Counted from the stretch's first letter, positions 52,181-62,302 are shown. The stretch is 64,000 bases of DNA from JAFGDI01 sp963662515 (GCA_963662515.1 OY759675.1:1426001-1490000); one strand, 5' to 3'. The notes: generated by a model from the sequence alone, not told the origin. Numbers and translations: made by a program.

Positions 52181-55100
52181 TTATTCTTCTGACAACCAGT
52201 TTGCCGCCAGATATGCAAGGTCTTGCATATCTACCGAGCCATCGGCATTAAGGTCTGTTCCCTGGCTAATTGGATAGCTGACACCGCTTGAGAGCCAGTT
52301 AGCGGCAAATATCTCCAGGTCGCTGATATCTATCTGACTATCAGTAGCAAAATCCACATTGCGGAACTCTTCCCAGTTAAAATGTATGCCATCGACCCAG
52401 AGCTTAAATCCATAATCCCAGGTGTCGGCATGTATTTCCAGAGCCGTTATATTGGTCAGGTCGGGTTCTCCTGAGAGGATATGATTCCAGCCATTATCAG
52501 TATATTCACCATAAAGGTCGATCACAGCGATTTGCCACTGGTAATTGGCGGTATTAAGAAAATCAGATTGTTCACCGTTTCGATACCAGCGATATTCGAG
52601 ATAATTTCCTTCATTGTCATAGAGCCTTATCCAGGGGCTGTTATTTTGGAAGCCATAGCCGGTGTCATTTTCGGCATAGAACCAGATATACAGGCTATTC
52701 GCCCCTGAAATATCCCAACTGGCCTGATAGGAACCCGGATAACGCACATAGGTGTCGAAACCGCCATCAGTCTCAAATCTGATCGAAGTTGAGCCAACCA
52801 TAGTATTATAGTTGTCGAGCCAGAGTGAGCCGCTGGCAGATTCAGCGTAGTATGTCCAGTCATCTACATTTATCTCGGTAAGTTCCAAAGGCATCGTGCC
52901 CAGTATTTCACCGCCAAGGTTCAACTGGCGGGGGAATACTGCATTGCTGGTATTGCCTTGCCAGTAAGCTACATTGGCCTGGGTAATATCCAGCCAGCAA
53001 TAATCAACAATGTCTTCGTATTCAACCTTAAACAGGAGCAGGCCGTTAGTGCCTACCACATGTACATAACCAAACGGATTGTCGTGCAATATTTCACCGC
53101 TGGGCGAGCCTGGGAAAAGATCGTTATCTATGGTCACATTGGGCAGAGTGAATATGCCGTTCTCGTCAGCAGAGCCCTGTGCCCTGATCTGGTCAGTTAT
53201 TACTTTGCCAACGCCGGGCCGTTCACACATTTGATATATGGTAACCTGTGCATTTGCCAGTGGTTGGCCATATATGCCGGTCAGTTCCAGTTGTATCTGC
53301 TCAGGAATATCATAGAGGAACTGGCCATACATGCCATGGGCAATATTATACCACCGGGTCATGGCCAGAGCATGAAATTCATTGAAATACGGAGCACAGG
53401 TCCGCATCAGGTCATCATGGGCATTGTAACCCACGCCGTTGACCTGATTGTTTTCTGATGGCAGGTCAAGCTGGTAAACATCGATCATGCCGAGCTGATG
53501 AGCCATTTCATGCAGCAAGCCATAGTCAATGTCATCATCGTTATGGTAATAACCAGACAGGCGTGGATCACTATCTGTAGCCCGATAGCGTAATGGAAAA
53601 ATAGCAAAATTGATCGCCTCTGGGCTGTCTGGGTCTGTAGCATCATCGTCCAGTACTTCCAGAATGTCATAATGCACGCGTTTAGGACAGTTAGCCGTTT
53701 CAAACAGTTCATTGAGTCGGGCAGCATTGAGATTAAGCCAGTCAATAATGTCATCGGTCGTACTGCCACTATGGTCATCTGTCCAGACATCACGGAAATT
53801 CTCAATAAAAGTACGATCTATATAGGTCAGAAAGCCAACAGCCATTGTATCGATAGTCAGGCTGTTATTCGCCGGGCGGTCATCAATCAGGTCAACAGTG
53901 AAGCTCAGCTCATGGCTTTGCTCGTCCCAGGTTTGAGTCAGAGAAAATTTAGCAGTTTCACCAGGGTCAAGGAAAAGAGGAATGCTTATAGGACTGGATG
54001 TTCCATCTATTGACCAACTGCCGGTGGTTATGCCTGAAATGTAATTAGTACCGCGATTTCTGACTGTTGCTATATAGGTGATATTTTCTCCATATTCCGG
54101 CAGGTGTTTGGTGTTCTCGTCCTGTCCTTGTCCCAGGCCAGTTGCTACCGAGGTATGGTACGGGCCAAACCCGGTATCAGGTTCAGTTATTTCCATATCA
54201 GTATATTCCGGGGCATAACGAGGATAGTACGGAGTCCGGCTGATACTGACCACCTGCAGGTCGGTTTCGTCGCGACAAATACGCGGACCGATAGCATTTA
54301 CAAAGTTATATTCATCTTCATTGCTTGTAACGGTAGTGACCGCATAATACCAACTGATATTATTAGTCACATCTGTGTCAAGATATGTGTTCTGGTTGAT
54401 GTCATACTCGGTGGCGATAGGTATCATGCCGGTTATGTCACTGAAGGGGCTTGTGCTGCGATAGATAGCGTAATGGTCAAACATCCCGGCAGTATCGGTT
54501 ATGACATTCCACTGTAATTCTACTGAACCATTCCCGGCATAAGCCCGCAGACCAGAGGGTGGATAAAGCCAGATAACTGCATCGTCGCTCAGGTCAAAGG
54601 CACTGAAAAGGTTCTGTACGGTATAGTCAGGTATGTCACCATTACCATTGGCTGCATTCCAGATAGTACATAAAGGCAGATACATTATGCCTTCACTGCT
54701 GAGTGTGGCAGAAGCCCGGGCAAATGTTCCTTCACTATTTGCCGAGGCGCTAAGTGTATCTAATAAAACAACATCATTCTGGCCATTATCCAGCAGAGCA
54801 TAATATGTACCATTGTCATTATTTCCCACAATTATTACATTGTTTTGCGTAATGACCGGGCAACTGTAGTTTTCATCAGAGCCTCTGCTCTGGGTGGCAT
54901 AATCCCACTTCAAACTGCCATCAACTGTATTAATGGCATACAATTTACCGCTGCCATCATTGGCGACGGTCTGGAAATAATAGGTTCCGCCATCGTGACT
55001 AAGACAGCCGCTGCCGCTGGCGTGCTGATCGTCCAGGCTGCCATTCTGGTCAAATACTTGCATTGCCATATTTTGCCAAAGGTTGTTGCCATATATGTCA

Positions 55101-55975
55101 AGGCCAACAACATATATGTCGGACCAGCCGCAGGCCAGATATATATTGCCATTGTCCGGGTCGATAGTAGGGGTGGCATCGGTGCTGTCTGGCATAAAAG
55201 CGATCCATAGCTCGTTTTCCCAGTCATTTGTAGCACAGATCATGCCATGACGACCAGTTGAGATAACCACCTGCTCTCCCATAAGAGAGTCATACCAGAT
55301 CGAAGGTTCTGAACGAATTACACCGGTGTCGTTGCTTGCTTCCCAGACCTGATATATATCATAACCATCGTCATAGGCGCCATAGGCTTTACCGTACCAT
55401 TGTGAGGCGTATATCATACTGGAGTATGGAGAATAAACCGGCGAACCTAACCCGAAATGGTCTGGATAATAATCGTTTTGATTACCCCTGAAATTTAAAG
55501 GTGAATCATTTGAAGAAAACGCCATCAGACTGGCACCGCAGGAGGTATAGTCATTAATTACATAAATGCTTGTACCATCAGAAGAAAACGCCGGAGTTAT
55601 ATCCCCGATCACTTCACCGCCATCTGGGTTTCCACTCCAGAGCATCTCGCCGGTGTGACGGTCCAGACCGGCAACACCCTTGGGCCAGTGATAGCCAGCT
55701 ACTACCAGATCAGCACCATCTGGACCTACGCCATCATAAAATGACATACTGCCGGCACCAACCCGACCATCTGCTGGTGAGCCTGGGACAGGGGTCTGCC
55801 AGAGGAAAACATCAAAGAATGTGTCATTAAGTCTTTCTGATGCAATAGTTACATCTGCTCTGCCTGTGTGGCAGCAGTCTTTTTGTTTCATCGGCCAGGT
55901 TTCGCCATAGCAAGCCGGAACTACAATCATTACCACTATAGAAATTGCCAGACCTATCCCGCTTTTAGTTTTCAT
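52181..55975 (-). CDS. secreted beta-propeller / metalloprotease / dockerin protein
   Basis: 1264 aa from ATG 55975 (GAGGG upstream on the minus strand); the frame extends to 56032 without a ribosome site. Signal peptide about 1-25. A PQQ-like or outer-membrane-type beta-propeller is at about 30-480 ('GVAGLDRHTGEMLWSG', 'KLYAINTVDGSLKWDYAT'), then an Fn3 domain ('LRAYAGNGSVELQWN') and a CARDB-like domain. A zinc protease core follows with HEMAHQLGMID (His822, Glu823, His826; HExxHxxGxxD), a carboxypeptidase-regulatory-like domain and a ligand-binding beta sandwich. The C-terminal dockerin consists of two EF-like halves ('DSQIDISDLEIFAANWL' and 'DLNADGSVDMQDLAYLAANW'). No usual protease propeptide was recognised. 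It is likely surface-attached and processes extracellular proteins (inference). Confidence 0.82.
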   Translation of the reverse strand: MKTKSGIGLAISIVVMIVVPACYGETWPMKQKDCCHTGRADVTIASERLNDTFFDVFLWQTPVPGSPADGRVGAGSMSFYDGVGPDGADLVVAGYHWPKGVAGLDRHTGEMLWSGNPDGGEVIGDITPAFSSDGTSIYVINDYTSCGASLMAFSSNDSPLNFRGNQNDYYPDHFGLGSPVYSPYSSMIYASQWYGKAYGAYDDGYDIYQVWEASNDTGVIRSEPSIWYDSLMGEQVVISTGRHGMICATNDWENELWIAFMPDSTDATPTIDPDNGNIYLACGWSDIYVVGLDIYGNNLWQNMAMQVFDQNGSLDDQHASGSGCLSHDGGTYYFQTVANDGSGKLYAINTVDGSLKWDYATQSRGSDENYSCPVITQNNVIIVGNNDNGTYYALLDNGQNDVVLLDTLSASANSEGTFARASATLSSEGIMYLPLCTIWNAANGNGDIPDYTVQNLFSAFDLSDDAVIWLYPPSGLRAYAGNGSVELQWNVITDTAGMFDHYAIYRSTSPFSDITGMIPIATEYDINQNTYLDTDVTNNISWYYAVTTVTSNEDEYNFVNAIGPRICRDETDLQVVSISRTPYYPRYAPEYTDMEITEPDTGFGPYHTSVATGLGQGQDENTKHLPEYGENITYIATVRNRGTNYISGITTGSWSIDGTSSPISIPLFLDPGETAKFSLTQTWDEQSHELSFTVDLIDDRPANNSLTIDTMAVGFLTYIDRTFIENFRDVWTDDHSGSTTDDIIDWLNLNAARLNELFETANCPKRVHYDILEVLDDDATDPDSPEAINFAIFPLRYRATDSDPRLSGYYHNDDDIDYGLLHEMAHQLGMIDVYQLDLPSENNQVNGVGYNAHDDLMRTCAPYFNEFHALAMTRWYNIAHGMYGQFLYDIPEQIQLELTGIYGQPLANAQVTIYQMCERPGVGKVITDQIRAQGSADENGIFTLPNVTIDNDLFPGSPSGEILHDNPFGYVHVVGTNGLLLFKVEYEDIVDYCWLDITQANVAYWQGNTSNAVFPRQLNLGGEILGTMPLELTEINVDDWTYYAESASGSLWLDNYNTMVGSTSIRFETDGGFDTYVRYPGSYQASWDISGANSLYIWFYAENDTGYGFQNNSPWIRLYDNEGNYLEYRWYRNGEQSDFLNTANYQWQIAVIDLYGEYTDNGWNHILSGEPDLTNITALEIHADTWDYGFKLWVDGIHFNWEEFRNVDFATDSQIDISDLEIFAANWLSSGVSYPISQGTDLNADGSVDMQDLAYLAANWLSEE

Positions 55976-56222
55976 GTTTCCCTCGATTATTACAAATGTG
56001 TAAAGTTGTTGTTTTGCATAAATGTCGCCCAAGCATAAATTCTAACCCGTTCTGCCATGCCGTCAAGATAATTAATTGTTACTCAATTTGTAATTTTCTA
56101 TGGAATCAGTATATTAAGTTTCGCAAATAGGTTTAACTTTAACGCTATATGGCATTACTATTTGTGGCTGTAAGATTTACAATCCCAATCAGATATTATT
56201 ATTTTTAACAGAGGAATAACTG

Positions 56223-56537
56223 ATGTTGCGAAGTGCTTTTACTATGAAGCTTAAGCCGGGCTGCAAAGATGAGTATCAAAAACGCCATGATGAAATTTGG
56301 CCGGAGCTTAGTCGCTTGCTGCGTGATTCGGGCGTGAGAGATTATTCTATTTATCTCGATGAAAAGACCGAGACTTTGTTTGCCACACTCAAACTTACAG
56401 ATGATAATACAGCGTCTGTCATATCAGAGCAGGCAATTATGCAGAAGTGGTGGGCCTATATGGCTGATATTATGACGACCAATCCAGATAATTCGCCAGT
56501 ACAAAGGCCGATGCTAGAGGTTTTCCATCTCGACTGA
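56223..56537 (+). CDS. rhaM: L-rhamnose mutarotase
   Basis: 104 aa, matching the family. ATG 56223 with AGAGGAA upstream. The N-terminal 'FTMKLKPGCKDEYQKRHDEI' carries His22, equivalent to the catalytic His of E. coli RhaM. 'SIYLDEKTETLFATLKL' and 'MQKWWAYMADIM' (the paired Trp of the sugar site) are also present. It interconverts alpha- and beta-L-rhamnose in the cytosol before isomerisation. The rest of the rhamnose pathway is not in the window. It indicates use of rhamnose-containing glycans together with the nearby glycosidases. Confidence 0.92.
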   Translation: MLRSAFTMKLKPGCKDEYQKRHDEIWPELSRLLRDSGVRDYSIYLDEKTETLFATLKLTDDNTASVISEQAIMQKWWAYMADIMTTNPDNSPVQRPMLEVFHLD

Positions 56538-56578
56538 ATCTGTGACTGTTAAGTTGTTTTATTGGGTTATTACCAGAC

Positions 56579-57796
56579 CTATTTCTTCTTCTTAATATGA
56601 TCAGTGAACTTGATAGTTGATCCTGTATCCTGGGTCTCTATAATGTTTTCATTCTCTGATTCGAGTTCGACTATTTCCTGGTCACACATATCTTTCATCT
56701 TTGCCAGTTGTTCATGAACCTTGCTTTTGAGCTCATTGTAAGTCATGGGTATAAGGCCCTGGGCGACTGCTTTTCTCTGTTCCTCTTCGGATTTTTGTGA
56801 AAGATCTACCAATATCCCATTAATTTCAACCGTCCAGAGAAGAGGGTTTTCCAACATTACAGAGGGCATAGACCATAAGGGGTCCATAGGGAACATGTCA
56901 AATTCGTCCCTGATGAATTTGGACCGGGACAGCATGGTGCTGTTACTTGCACCGAAGAAGCCGTACATATCGCTTACTGGAACATAGGTCTCCAGCGATT
57001 TGTCGTTCAGGAAGTTTACTATGCCCAGGGCGTGAACAATGCCTGCTGCCCAGCCTTTGGCATTACCCCGGCAGATCTCGTCAGGAAATTGGATACATAA
57101 GGAAACCATCAGGTCCAGACAGACAAAAGCAAATTCCATGCCGCTGCATTTTTTACCGAACTGGTTTAGCATGTCGTACAACTCTTCAAAACGGTTAATC
57201 GCCTTTTGCGGTACCTTATCGAAATCTGTGTAAGTTAGTCTTGCGGGCCTGTCTTCTTCAAAAAAATCATCGAAATCGTCTGAAAAATCTTCTTCGGGTC
57301 GTAAATATTTCAGATCTGATGGGTTCTTCAGGGAGAATGGTAGTGGGGTGTCAGTGCAGAACTCACAAATGTACTTACCTCCCTGCATAACATAGACATC
57401 CTGGGTCAGATGGATCTTCCGGTTGCATTTGCTGCAATAAGTGGGTTTAACTTCAGGTTTTTTGTCAAGTGTCTCGTAATTGTACTCATTTGTGCCGAAA
57501 TCGATATAAACTTCCATCTGGTTTTTAAAGTCATCTTTGCATTTCTGACAGTTTTTCCAATGGCCTTTATGACCCTCTGCATGATGATGGCCGCAGAGTG
57601 TATATTTGCGATGATTGTGATAGCAACTATTGCGTTTGTAAGAGAATGGCACATATTCACTTTCGTCATCACAGATCCAATGGTCGCAACATTCGGTTTT
57701 GGTCAGATTTTCCGTACAGCCGCAGATGAAACAGGCTGGTTGAGTATCAGAACTGTTAACAGACCCCATTTTTTTTCCAAGTTTTTTTAACCCCAC
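56579..57796 (-). CDS. zinc-cluster protein with DUF6398-like domain
   Basis: 405 aa. I prefer the GTG start at 57796 because AGGAG lies exactly 8 nt upstream (57805-57809). An ATG 9 codons later and an upstream TTG are less well placed. Residues ~15-85 form a dense Cys/His array: CFICGC, CCDHWIC, then CYHNH, CGHHHAEGH and CQKC, resembling RING/B-box type zinc binding. A second zinc pair follows (CSKC near 120 and CEFC near 143). Residues ~205-345 match DUF6398: 'ICRGNAKGWAAGIVHALGIV', 'MYGFFGASNSTMLSRSKFIR', 'WTVEINGILVDLSQK'. The C-terminus is acidic then Lys-rich. The function of DUF6398 is unknown and the zinc part suggests protein or nucleic-acid contact. Confidence 0.75.
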   Translation of the reverse strand: MGLKKLGKKMGSVNSSDTQPACFICGCTENLTKTECCDHWICDDESEYVPFSYKRNSCYHNHRKYTLCGHHHAEGHKGHWKNCQKCKDDFKNQMEVYIDFGTNEYNYETLDKKPEVKPTYCSKCNRKIHLTQDVYVMQGGKYICEFCTDTPLPFSLKNPSDLKYLRPEEDFSDDFDDFFEEDRPARLTYTDFDKVPQKAINRFEELYDMLNQFGKKCSGMEFAFVCLDLMVSLCIQFPDEICRGNAKGWAAGIVHALGIVNFLNDKSLETYVPVSDMYGFFGASNSTMLSRSKFIRDEFDMFPMDPLWSMPSVMLENPLLWTVEINGILVDLSQKSEEEQRKAVAQGLIPMTYNELKSKVHEQLAKMKDMCDQEIVELESENENIIETQDTGSTIKFTDHIKKKK

Positions 57797-57993
57797 AGCC
57801 TTATCTCCTGTATAGGTCCTTATCTTACAACCAGTTAATAATATTTTAATTGTCAACGGGTTCTGGTTTGACTCTAGTATTTAATTTCTCAAAATAATAC
57901 ACTTTTGTTAAGATTATATAAATCTCTATATCATGGCAAGTGAAAAAAGTTTTGAGTGTTATGATTCTTGATTTGTAGAAGAGTTGTTCCGTC

Positions 57994-58022
57994 TGGACTG
58001 AGAATCAGGTATTTGTTATAAT
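57994..58022 (+). promoter_or_regulatory. promoter candidate for the rlmN-like gene (possibly leaderless)
   Basis: TGGACT (57994-57999), 17-nt spacer, perfect TATAAT (58017-58022). The ATG at 58029 begins 7 nt after the -10, where transcription would start, and there is no ribosome site in between. Confidence 0.55.
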
Positions 58023-58028
58023 GCCTCG

Positions 58029-59153
58029 ATGAATGATTTTACAGATAGTGATAAGGATTTGCGGTCGCTGACCGTCGAGCGGCTCAATCAGGTCTTAAAG
58101 CAGGCCCGGCAGTCGGCCCGGCAGCGGCTGGGACGCATTATTAAGCAGAACTACTGGCCTGATATAGACTTACATGATAAGCTGGTTCGTCGCAAAGGTG
58201 GGCTGGTTCGGGCTGTTTTCCAGATGTTGCACAGGGACTTTGTAATGGATTTGAATTTGTTGGAATCCGTTCTGGAAAAAGATGTCATTGAGCAGCTTCG
58301 CCTGGACGGCTGGCATATCTCTCAGATTTTCCTTGATGAAACCCAGCAGGATCCTGATGGTACGGTCAAATATCGGTTCAGAACGGCTGATGGCCATTGT
58401 TTTGAGTCTGTAATGATGTTCCTGCGAAATCGTACTACAGCGTGTTTGTCCAGCCAGCTTGGCTGCCGGATGGGCTGTAAGTTCTGTGCAACCTCCAGAC
58501 TGAAATTTATTCGCAGTCTGACGGCAGGGGAGATAATCGCTCAGCTTTACTATCTTGTTGCTCGGCATGGTAATATAGATAATGTCGTGTATATGGGAAT
58601 GGGCGAACCTTTTGATAACTATGCGGCAGTAGCCGATTCGGTAGCGATTTTGACTCATTATGCGGGTCAGAGTATTCCGCCCGGCAGGCTTACGGTTTCA
58701 ACCTGTGGTCTGCCTGCAGGGATAAGACAAATGTCCGATGATGACATGGCAGCGAATCTGGCGGTTTCGCTGCATAGCGGAACCGATGACCGCCGGGCAG
58801 AGCTGATGGCCTCAGCCAGGCGATATTCGCTGGCTGAACTTTTCGAGGCTGTGAAGTATTATTATAGCAAGACCGGCAAGCGAGTACTAATGGAATATTG
58901 TATGATCGCAGGTGCGAATGATTCAGATGAAGATTGCCGGGTATTGGTAGAATTACTGACCAGTTCAGGTATCCAGGCAAGTGTGAACCTGATCGAGTTC
59001 AACAGTCACGAACTTTGCGACTATCAGCCCTCAGACCGTGGCCGGATCAATTATTTTTGTGATGAACTTATGCAGTCAGGCATAGAAACAACTATTCGCT
59101 TCAAACGCGGCGAGTCGATAAAGGCCGCCTGCGGACAGTTGTGTAATGGTTGA
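58029..59153 (+). CDS. rlmN: RlmN-like radical SAM rRNA/tRNA adenine-C2 methyltransferase
   Basis: 374 aa, normal length. The radical SAM motif CRMGCKFC (Cys146, Cys150, Cys153) binds the 4Fe-4S cluster. 'VYMGMGEPFDNYAAV' is the SAM-binding GEP motif. 'STCGLPAGIRQM' and 'ANLAVSLHSGTDDRR' follow, and the C-terminal 'RFKRGESIKAACGQL' carries the catalytic Cys pair partner. RlmN methylates A2503 of 23S rRNA and A37 of some tRNAs. The N-terminal helical domain replaces the usual short RNA-binding region, and sequence around 80-125 ('GWHISQIFLDETQQDPDGTV') is more divergent, so a paralogue with a different RNA target is possible. Probably transcribed as a leaderless mRNA. Confidence 0.88.
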   Translation: MNDFTDSDKDLRSLTVERLNQVLKQARQSARQRLGRIIKQNYWPDIDLHDKLVRRKGGLVRAVFQMLHRDFVMDLNLLESVLEKDVIEQLRLDGWHISQIFLDETQQDPDGTVKYRFRTADGHCFESVMMFLRNRTTACLSSQLGCRMGCKFCATSRLKFIRSLTAGEIIAQLYYLVARHGNIDNVVYMGMGEPFDNYAAVADSVAILTHYAGQSIPPGRLTVSTCGLPAGIRQMSDDDMAANLAVSLHSGTDDRRAELMASARRYSLAELFEAVKYYYSKTGKRVLMEYCMIAGANDSDEDCRVLVELLTSSGIQASVNLIEFNSHELCDYQPSDRGRINYFCDELMQSGIETTIRFKRGESIKAACGQLCNG

Positions 59154-61345
59154 ATAGCGGCTCCTGGCTGGCTGATGTCATGCATCGTGTTGTTCCTATC
59201 TCGGCTGGGGCGGCTGCTGGGTGTGCGGATCGTGCGGGTGGCTGGCCTGGGTGCTGATGGCTGTCATGATCCGGCTATTCCTGGCGTGTTGTTCATCGAT
59301 ATTGATTCGGTGCAGCCGGAACTGTTTATTTTTGGTCATGAGCTTTATCATGAGCTGCGCCAGGTGGCCAGTTATAACCCGGTCATTGGTTCAGAGTTAA
59401 AGGCTCTGGCTCAGGCTGCTAAGGCCGCCGGTGTGGATATGGGTAATAATGCTGCTACAGGCTCGGAGGCCCTGGCTGATCTGCTGGGATCGGCTCTGGT
59501 TAAACCGGCCTTCTGGCAGGCTCTTAATAAGCAGAATCCGGGATTGTATGCCAGGGTCGTCGATTTCTTTAAGAAATTGATCGGGCGGCTTAAATTGCAG
59601 GTTGCCGGCGGCCGTGATGTCTTTGCCGGTGTGAAAGATCCGGGCGATATGGCTGACCGGCTGGCAAAATTAGTTAATCTCTGGAAAAATCAGGCTGGCT
59701 CGATAGCTAATCGGCGGCTTGATGGCCAAGTTAATTTCAGCGGGGATATACCTGTTATTGATATTTCCCAAAATAAAGATAAATTTTCTACACTCAAAAA
59801 ATTCTTAAAACTTGATTCAAAGTTTCTGCGTGAATCTGTACGCAAATGGGCCAGATCTAATATTTTCGGTGATTATGTAATTGCTTCTACTGGTGAATCA
59901 GTTTCTATAGCAAATGAGGGCTTTAAACATGGTACTTCAAGCCAGAATCAGCATAAAATTGCTTTGGCTATATATTTACCTGAAATGCTTCGCAATGCTG
60001 TAAAAGTTGGTATTGAGCCTGACCGTGACGGCAGGGCAGATATTGTCGCTTTCCATTATTACCATTCTCGCATAAAGTTTGGCAATTCCCTGCATACTAT
60101 TGAAATCGCTGTTCGTGAACATGCTGACGGTAAGCGTTATTATGACCATTATCTGGCTTTGCCTGAAAAAAAAGGAGAGTCTGGATTACCCGGTACGGCA
60201 TCTCAAACTGAGAAGTTGCGTAGCCAGCCTGTGGACTCTCCTGCTACTGATAATATATCATCAGAAAAACCGGCAGTCAAGCCAGATGATAAAATTTCTT
60301 TCAGCGGAGATAAGTCCGATAATGCTGACAAGATCATTAAAGCCGGTATAAATTATAAGCCGGGCCTGACCTGGCAGGAGAAATTCACGGATAAATATTA
60401 CAGTTTCCGCAAGAAATTCTCTGATAGTAATGTCCTGCTGAAAGATATTTTCGGTGTCGATTCTGCTAAATTAAACCCTACCGATAACCCCTATAAATTG
60501 GCCGTGGCCTTTGCTATGAAATCTGGCGCCAGAGCTATGCAGGCTATATTTCACCAGACTCGCTCGCTGTTTGGTAATAAAGTAACTGGTGAGTGTCTGG
60601 CCGATATTCTTAAACCGCTGGTGGAAAATGGCCGGCTCGATGAGTTTGGCCGATATCTGGTGGCCCGTCGTGCAGTTACTCTGACCAAAAGGCAGATCCA
60701 GAGCGGTTTTGATTATGATGCGGCTCAGACCGTTATAGAGTCGGCCCCTGAAAGCTGGCAGGCTTTAGCTGACCGTGTGACAGCCTGGTCTAATCGTATG
60801 CTTGACCTGCTGGTGGAAGGCGGCGCGATAACTGATGCTGAGGCGGCGGTTATTAAAAAGACTAATCCGATCTATGTGCCTTTCTACCGGCTTAATCGCG
60901 GCGGCGGTATTAAACCGGCTAAATCTGCTGGTAAGGGTGTTACCAATTATGCCAGTCCGGTTAAGAAGATCCAGGGCGGCGATCAGGTTATTATCGATCC
61001 TATAGAGTCTTTAACGATCATGGCTGAGGTTTATATCAGCCGGGCGCAAAAAGCTGCAATTGCTCGTGCGGTGGCTAATCTGGCTATTCAGGGTGATAAT
61101 GGCATGGCGGGCCTGTGTGAGCGGCTGGAAAATAAACCCAGATTCGACCGGACCGAAAGAGCTAACCAGGCCGCGGCCCGGCTCAAAAAAGATAGTTTTG
61201 CCGGTCTTAATACTTCCGGTGATTCTGAGGCGTTTTTAGATCTCTTTGAGGTTGTGAGCCGGGAAAGCGGCGGTAATGGCCGTTATACGATCTCGACTAT
61301 AGTTAATGGTAAACGGCAGTGGTTTTATTACCGGAACATGTTTTT
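59154..61345 (+). pseudogene. fragment of a phage/conjugative polyvalent protein (metallopeptidase-BECR-LPD38 type)
   Basis: An open frame of ~730 codons starting right after the rlmN stop, in the same frame. The first ATG (59175) has no ribosome site. The N-terminal domain (about 20-150 from 59175) has GHELYHELRQ, an HExxH zinc peptidase of the type found in polyvalent proteins. A middle domain with 'SIANEGFKHGTSSQNQHKIA' and 'VREHADGKRYYDHYLAL' resembles BECR-type nuclease-associated domains. Linkers 'VNFSGD' and 'ISFSGD' are the usual polyvalent spacers. The last ~320 residues match the LPD38 start ('IYVPFYRLNRGGGIKP', 'VIIDPIESLTIMAEVYISRA'). After 'KRQWFYY' the match stops and the frame runs into the antisense of the glycosyltransferase tail, ending at 61358. 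Normal members are thousands of residues long, so both ends appear lost. Confidence 0.7.
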
Positions 61346-62302
61346 GATCTTATGGTAAGCCGGGATTATATTGCCCATAATATGCGGTGAACCGGCTTTG
61401 AGTTTCTCTTCCAGAATGAACCTGCGAGTAAATGGCAAGTTCAGATCATCAAGAAAACCAGCTACTTCACTATACCGCTTCTGATACTTAAGCTGATTTA
61501 TAGCCTCCAGAGTGAGAATACGCGCCACAGGAAAAAACTCCCGCTCTTTCCCCTTATCTACCGCCAACTGATAAAGACTATTGAGCTGAGTAATGCGCTC
61601 AGGGAGATAAAGCCTCCGAGCAAAATTCTTAGGACTGTCTTCAGAGTAAATGGTAAGAGGCGTGTTATCATACAGTACCGGTACCCCCAATAACCCAATC
61701 CGACACCAGAGGTCGGTGTCCTCGCCTGCTCGGTATAATGCAAATTTTCCTGACTGATCAAAAAGACTTTTCTTGACCAGAACTGTTGATGTTAGAGCAA
61801 AAAAACCTTTTTTTAATAATGTAAAATAGTCAGAAATATTAGTGTTTGAGATTAGTTTACTACTATTATTTATACCAGTATTGTGGAGTTCTTTGTTTTT
61901 ATTATTCCCAGTATAATAGTTGCTATAACAAATTTCGACGGTTGGATTTGTGTTTAACAGTTCTATTTGACGCTGGATTTTGTCAGGTAACCAGACATCA
62001 TCAGAGTCAATAAAAGCCAGCCATTCTCCTTGGGCGTGTTCCGAAGCAATGTTTCTGGCATTGCCAGGCCCGGAATTGGTGATACTAATTACTTTTATAG
62101 ATACCGCGCAACTTACTTTAAGATCATTTATTGTGCTTAGTGTCTGATCTGTTGATCCGTCGTCCACTATTATAATCTCTGTTAACTGTACGGTCTGACA
62201 CAATACGGAATTGATGGCCCTGATAATAGTAGAGGCTGAATTAAAGGCTGGAATGATTACTGATATGTTATAATTGGAACAATTCAAATTACATGTATCC
62301 AA
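61328..62302 (-). CDS. glycosyltransferase family 2
   Basis: 324 aa. The start is TTG (62302) or a second TTG at 62287, within the end of the upstream phosphodiesterase gene, so it is coupled. GT-A fold motifs: 'ISVIIPAFNSASTIIRAINS', 'TEIIIVDDGSTDQTLSTI' (nucleotide-binding Asp), 'NSGPGNARNIASEHAQGEWL' and 'FIDSDDVWLPD' (metal-binding DxD). Later 'YRAGEDTDLWCRIGLLG' has the ED catalytic pair. It transfers a sugar from a nucleotide-sugar, likely for surface polysaccharide or a glycolipid. Its stop lies exactly where the polyvalent-protein fragment loses similarity, so the C-terminal tail could itself have been trimmed. Cytosolic or membrane-face. It belongs with the AlkP-type genes upstream. 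Confidence 0.88.
   Translation of the reverse strand: MDTCNLNCSNYNISVIIPAFNSASTIIRAINSVLCQTVQLTEIIIVDDGSTDQTLSTINDLKVSCAVSIKVISITNSGPGNARNIASEHAQGEWLAFIDSDDVWLPDKIQRQIELLNTNPTVEICYSNYYTGNNKNKELHNTGINNSSKLISNTNISDYFTLLKKGFFALTSTVLVKKSLFDQSGKFALYRAGEDTDLWCRIGLLGVPVLYDNTPLTIYSEDSPKNFARRLYLPERITQLNSLYQLAVDKGKEREFFPVARILTLEAINQLKYQKRYSEVAGFLDDLNLPFTRRFILEEKLKAGSPHIMGNIIPAYHKIKNMFR

Noticed and set aside
52048..52251. 67-codon plus-strand frame
   Set aside because: It covers the bidirectional hairpin (52118-52152) and the end of the convergent gene.
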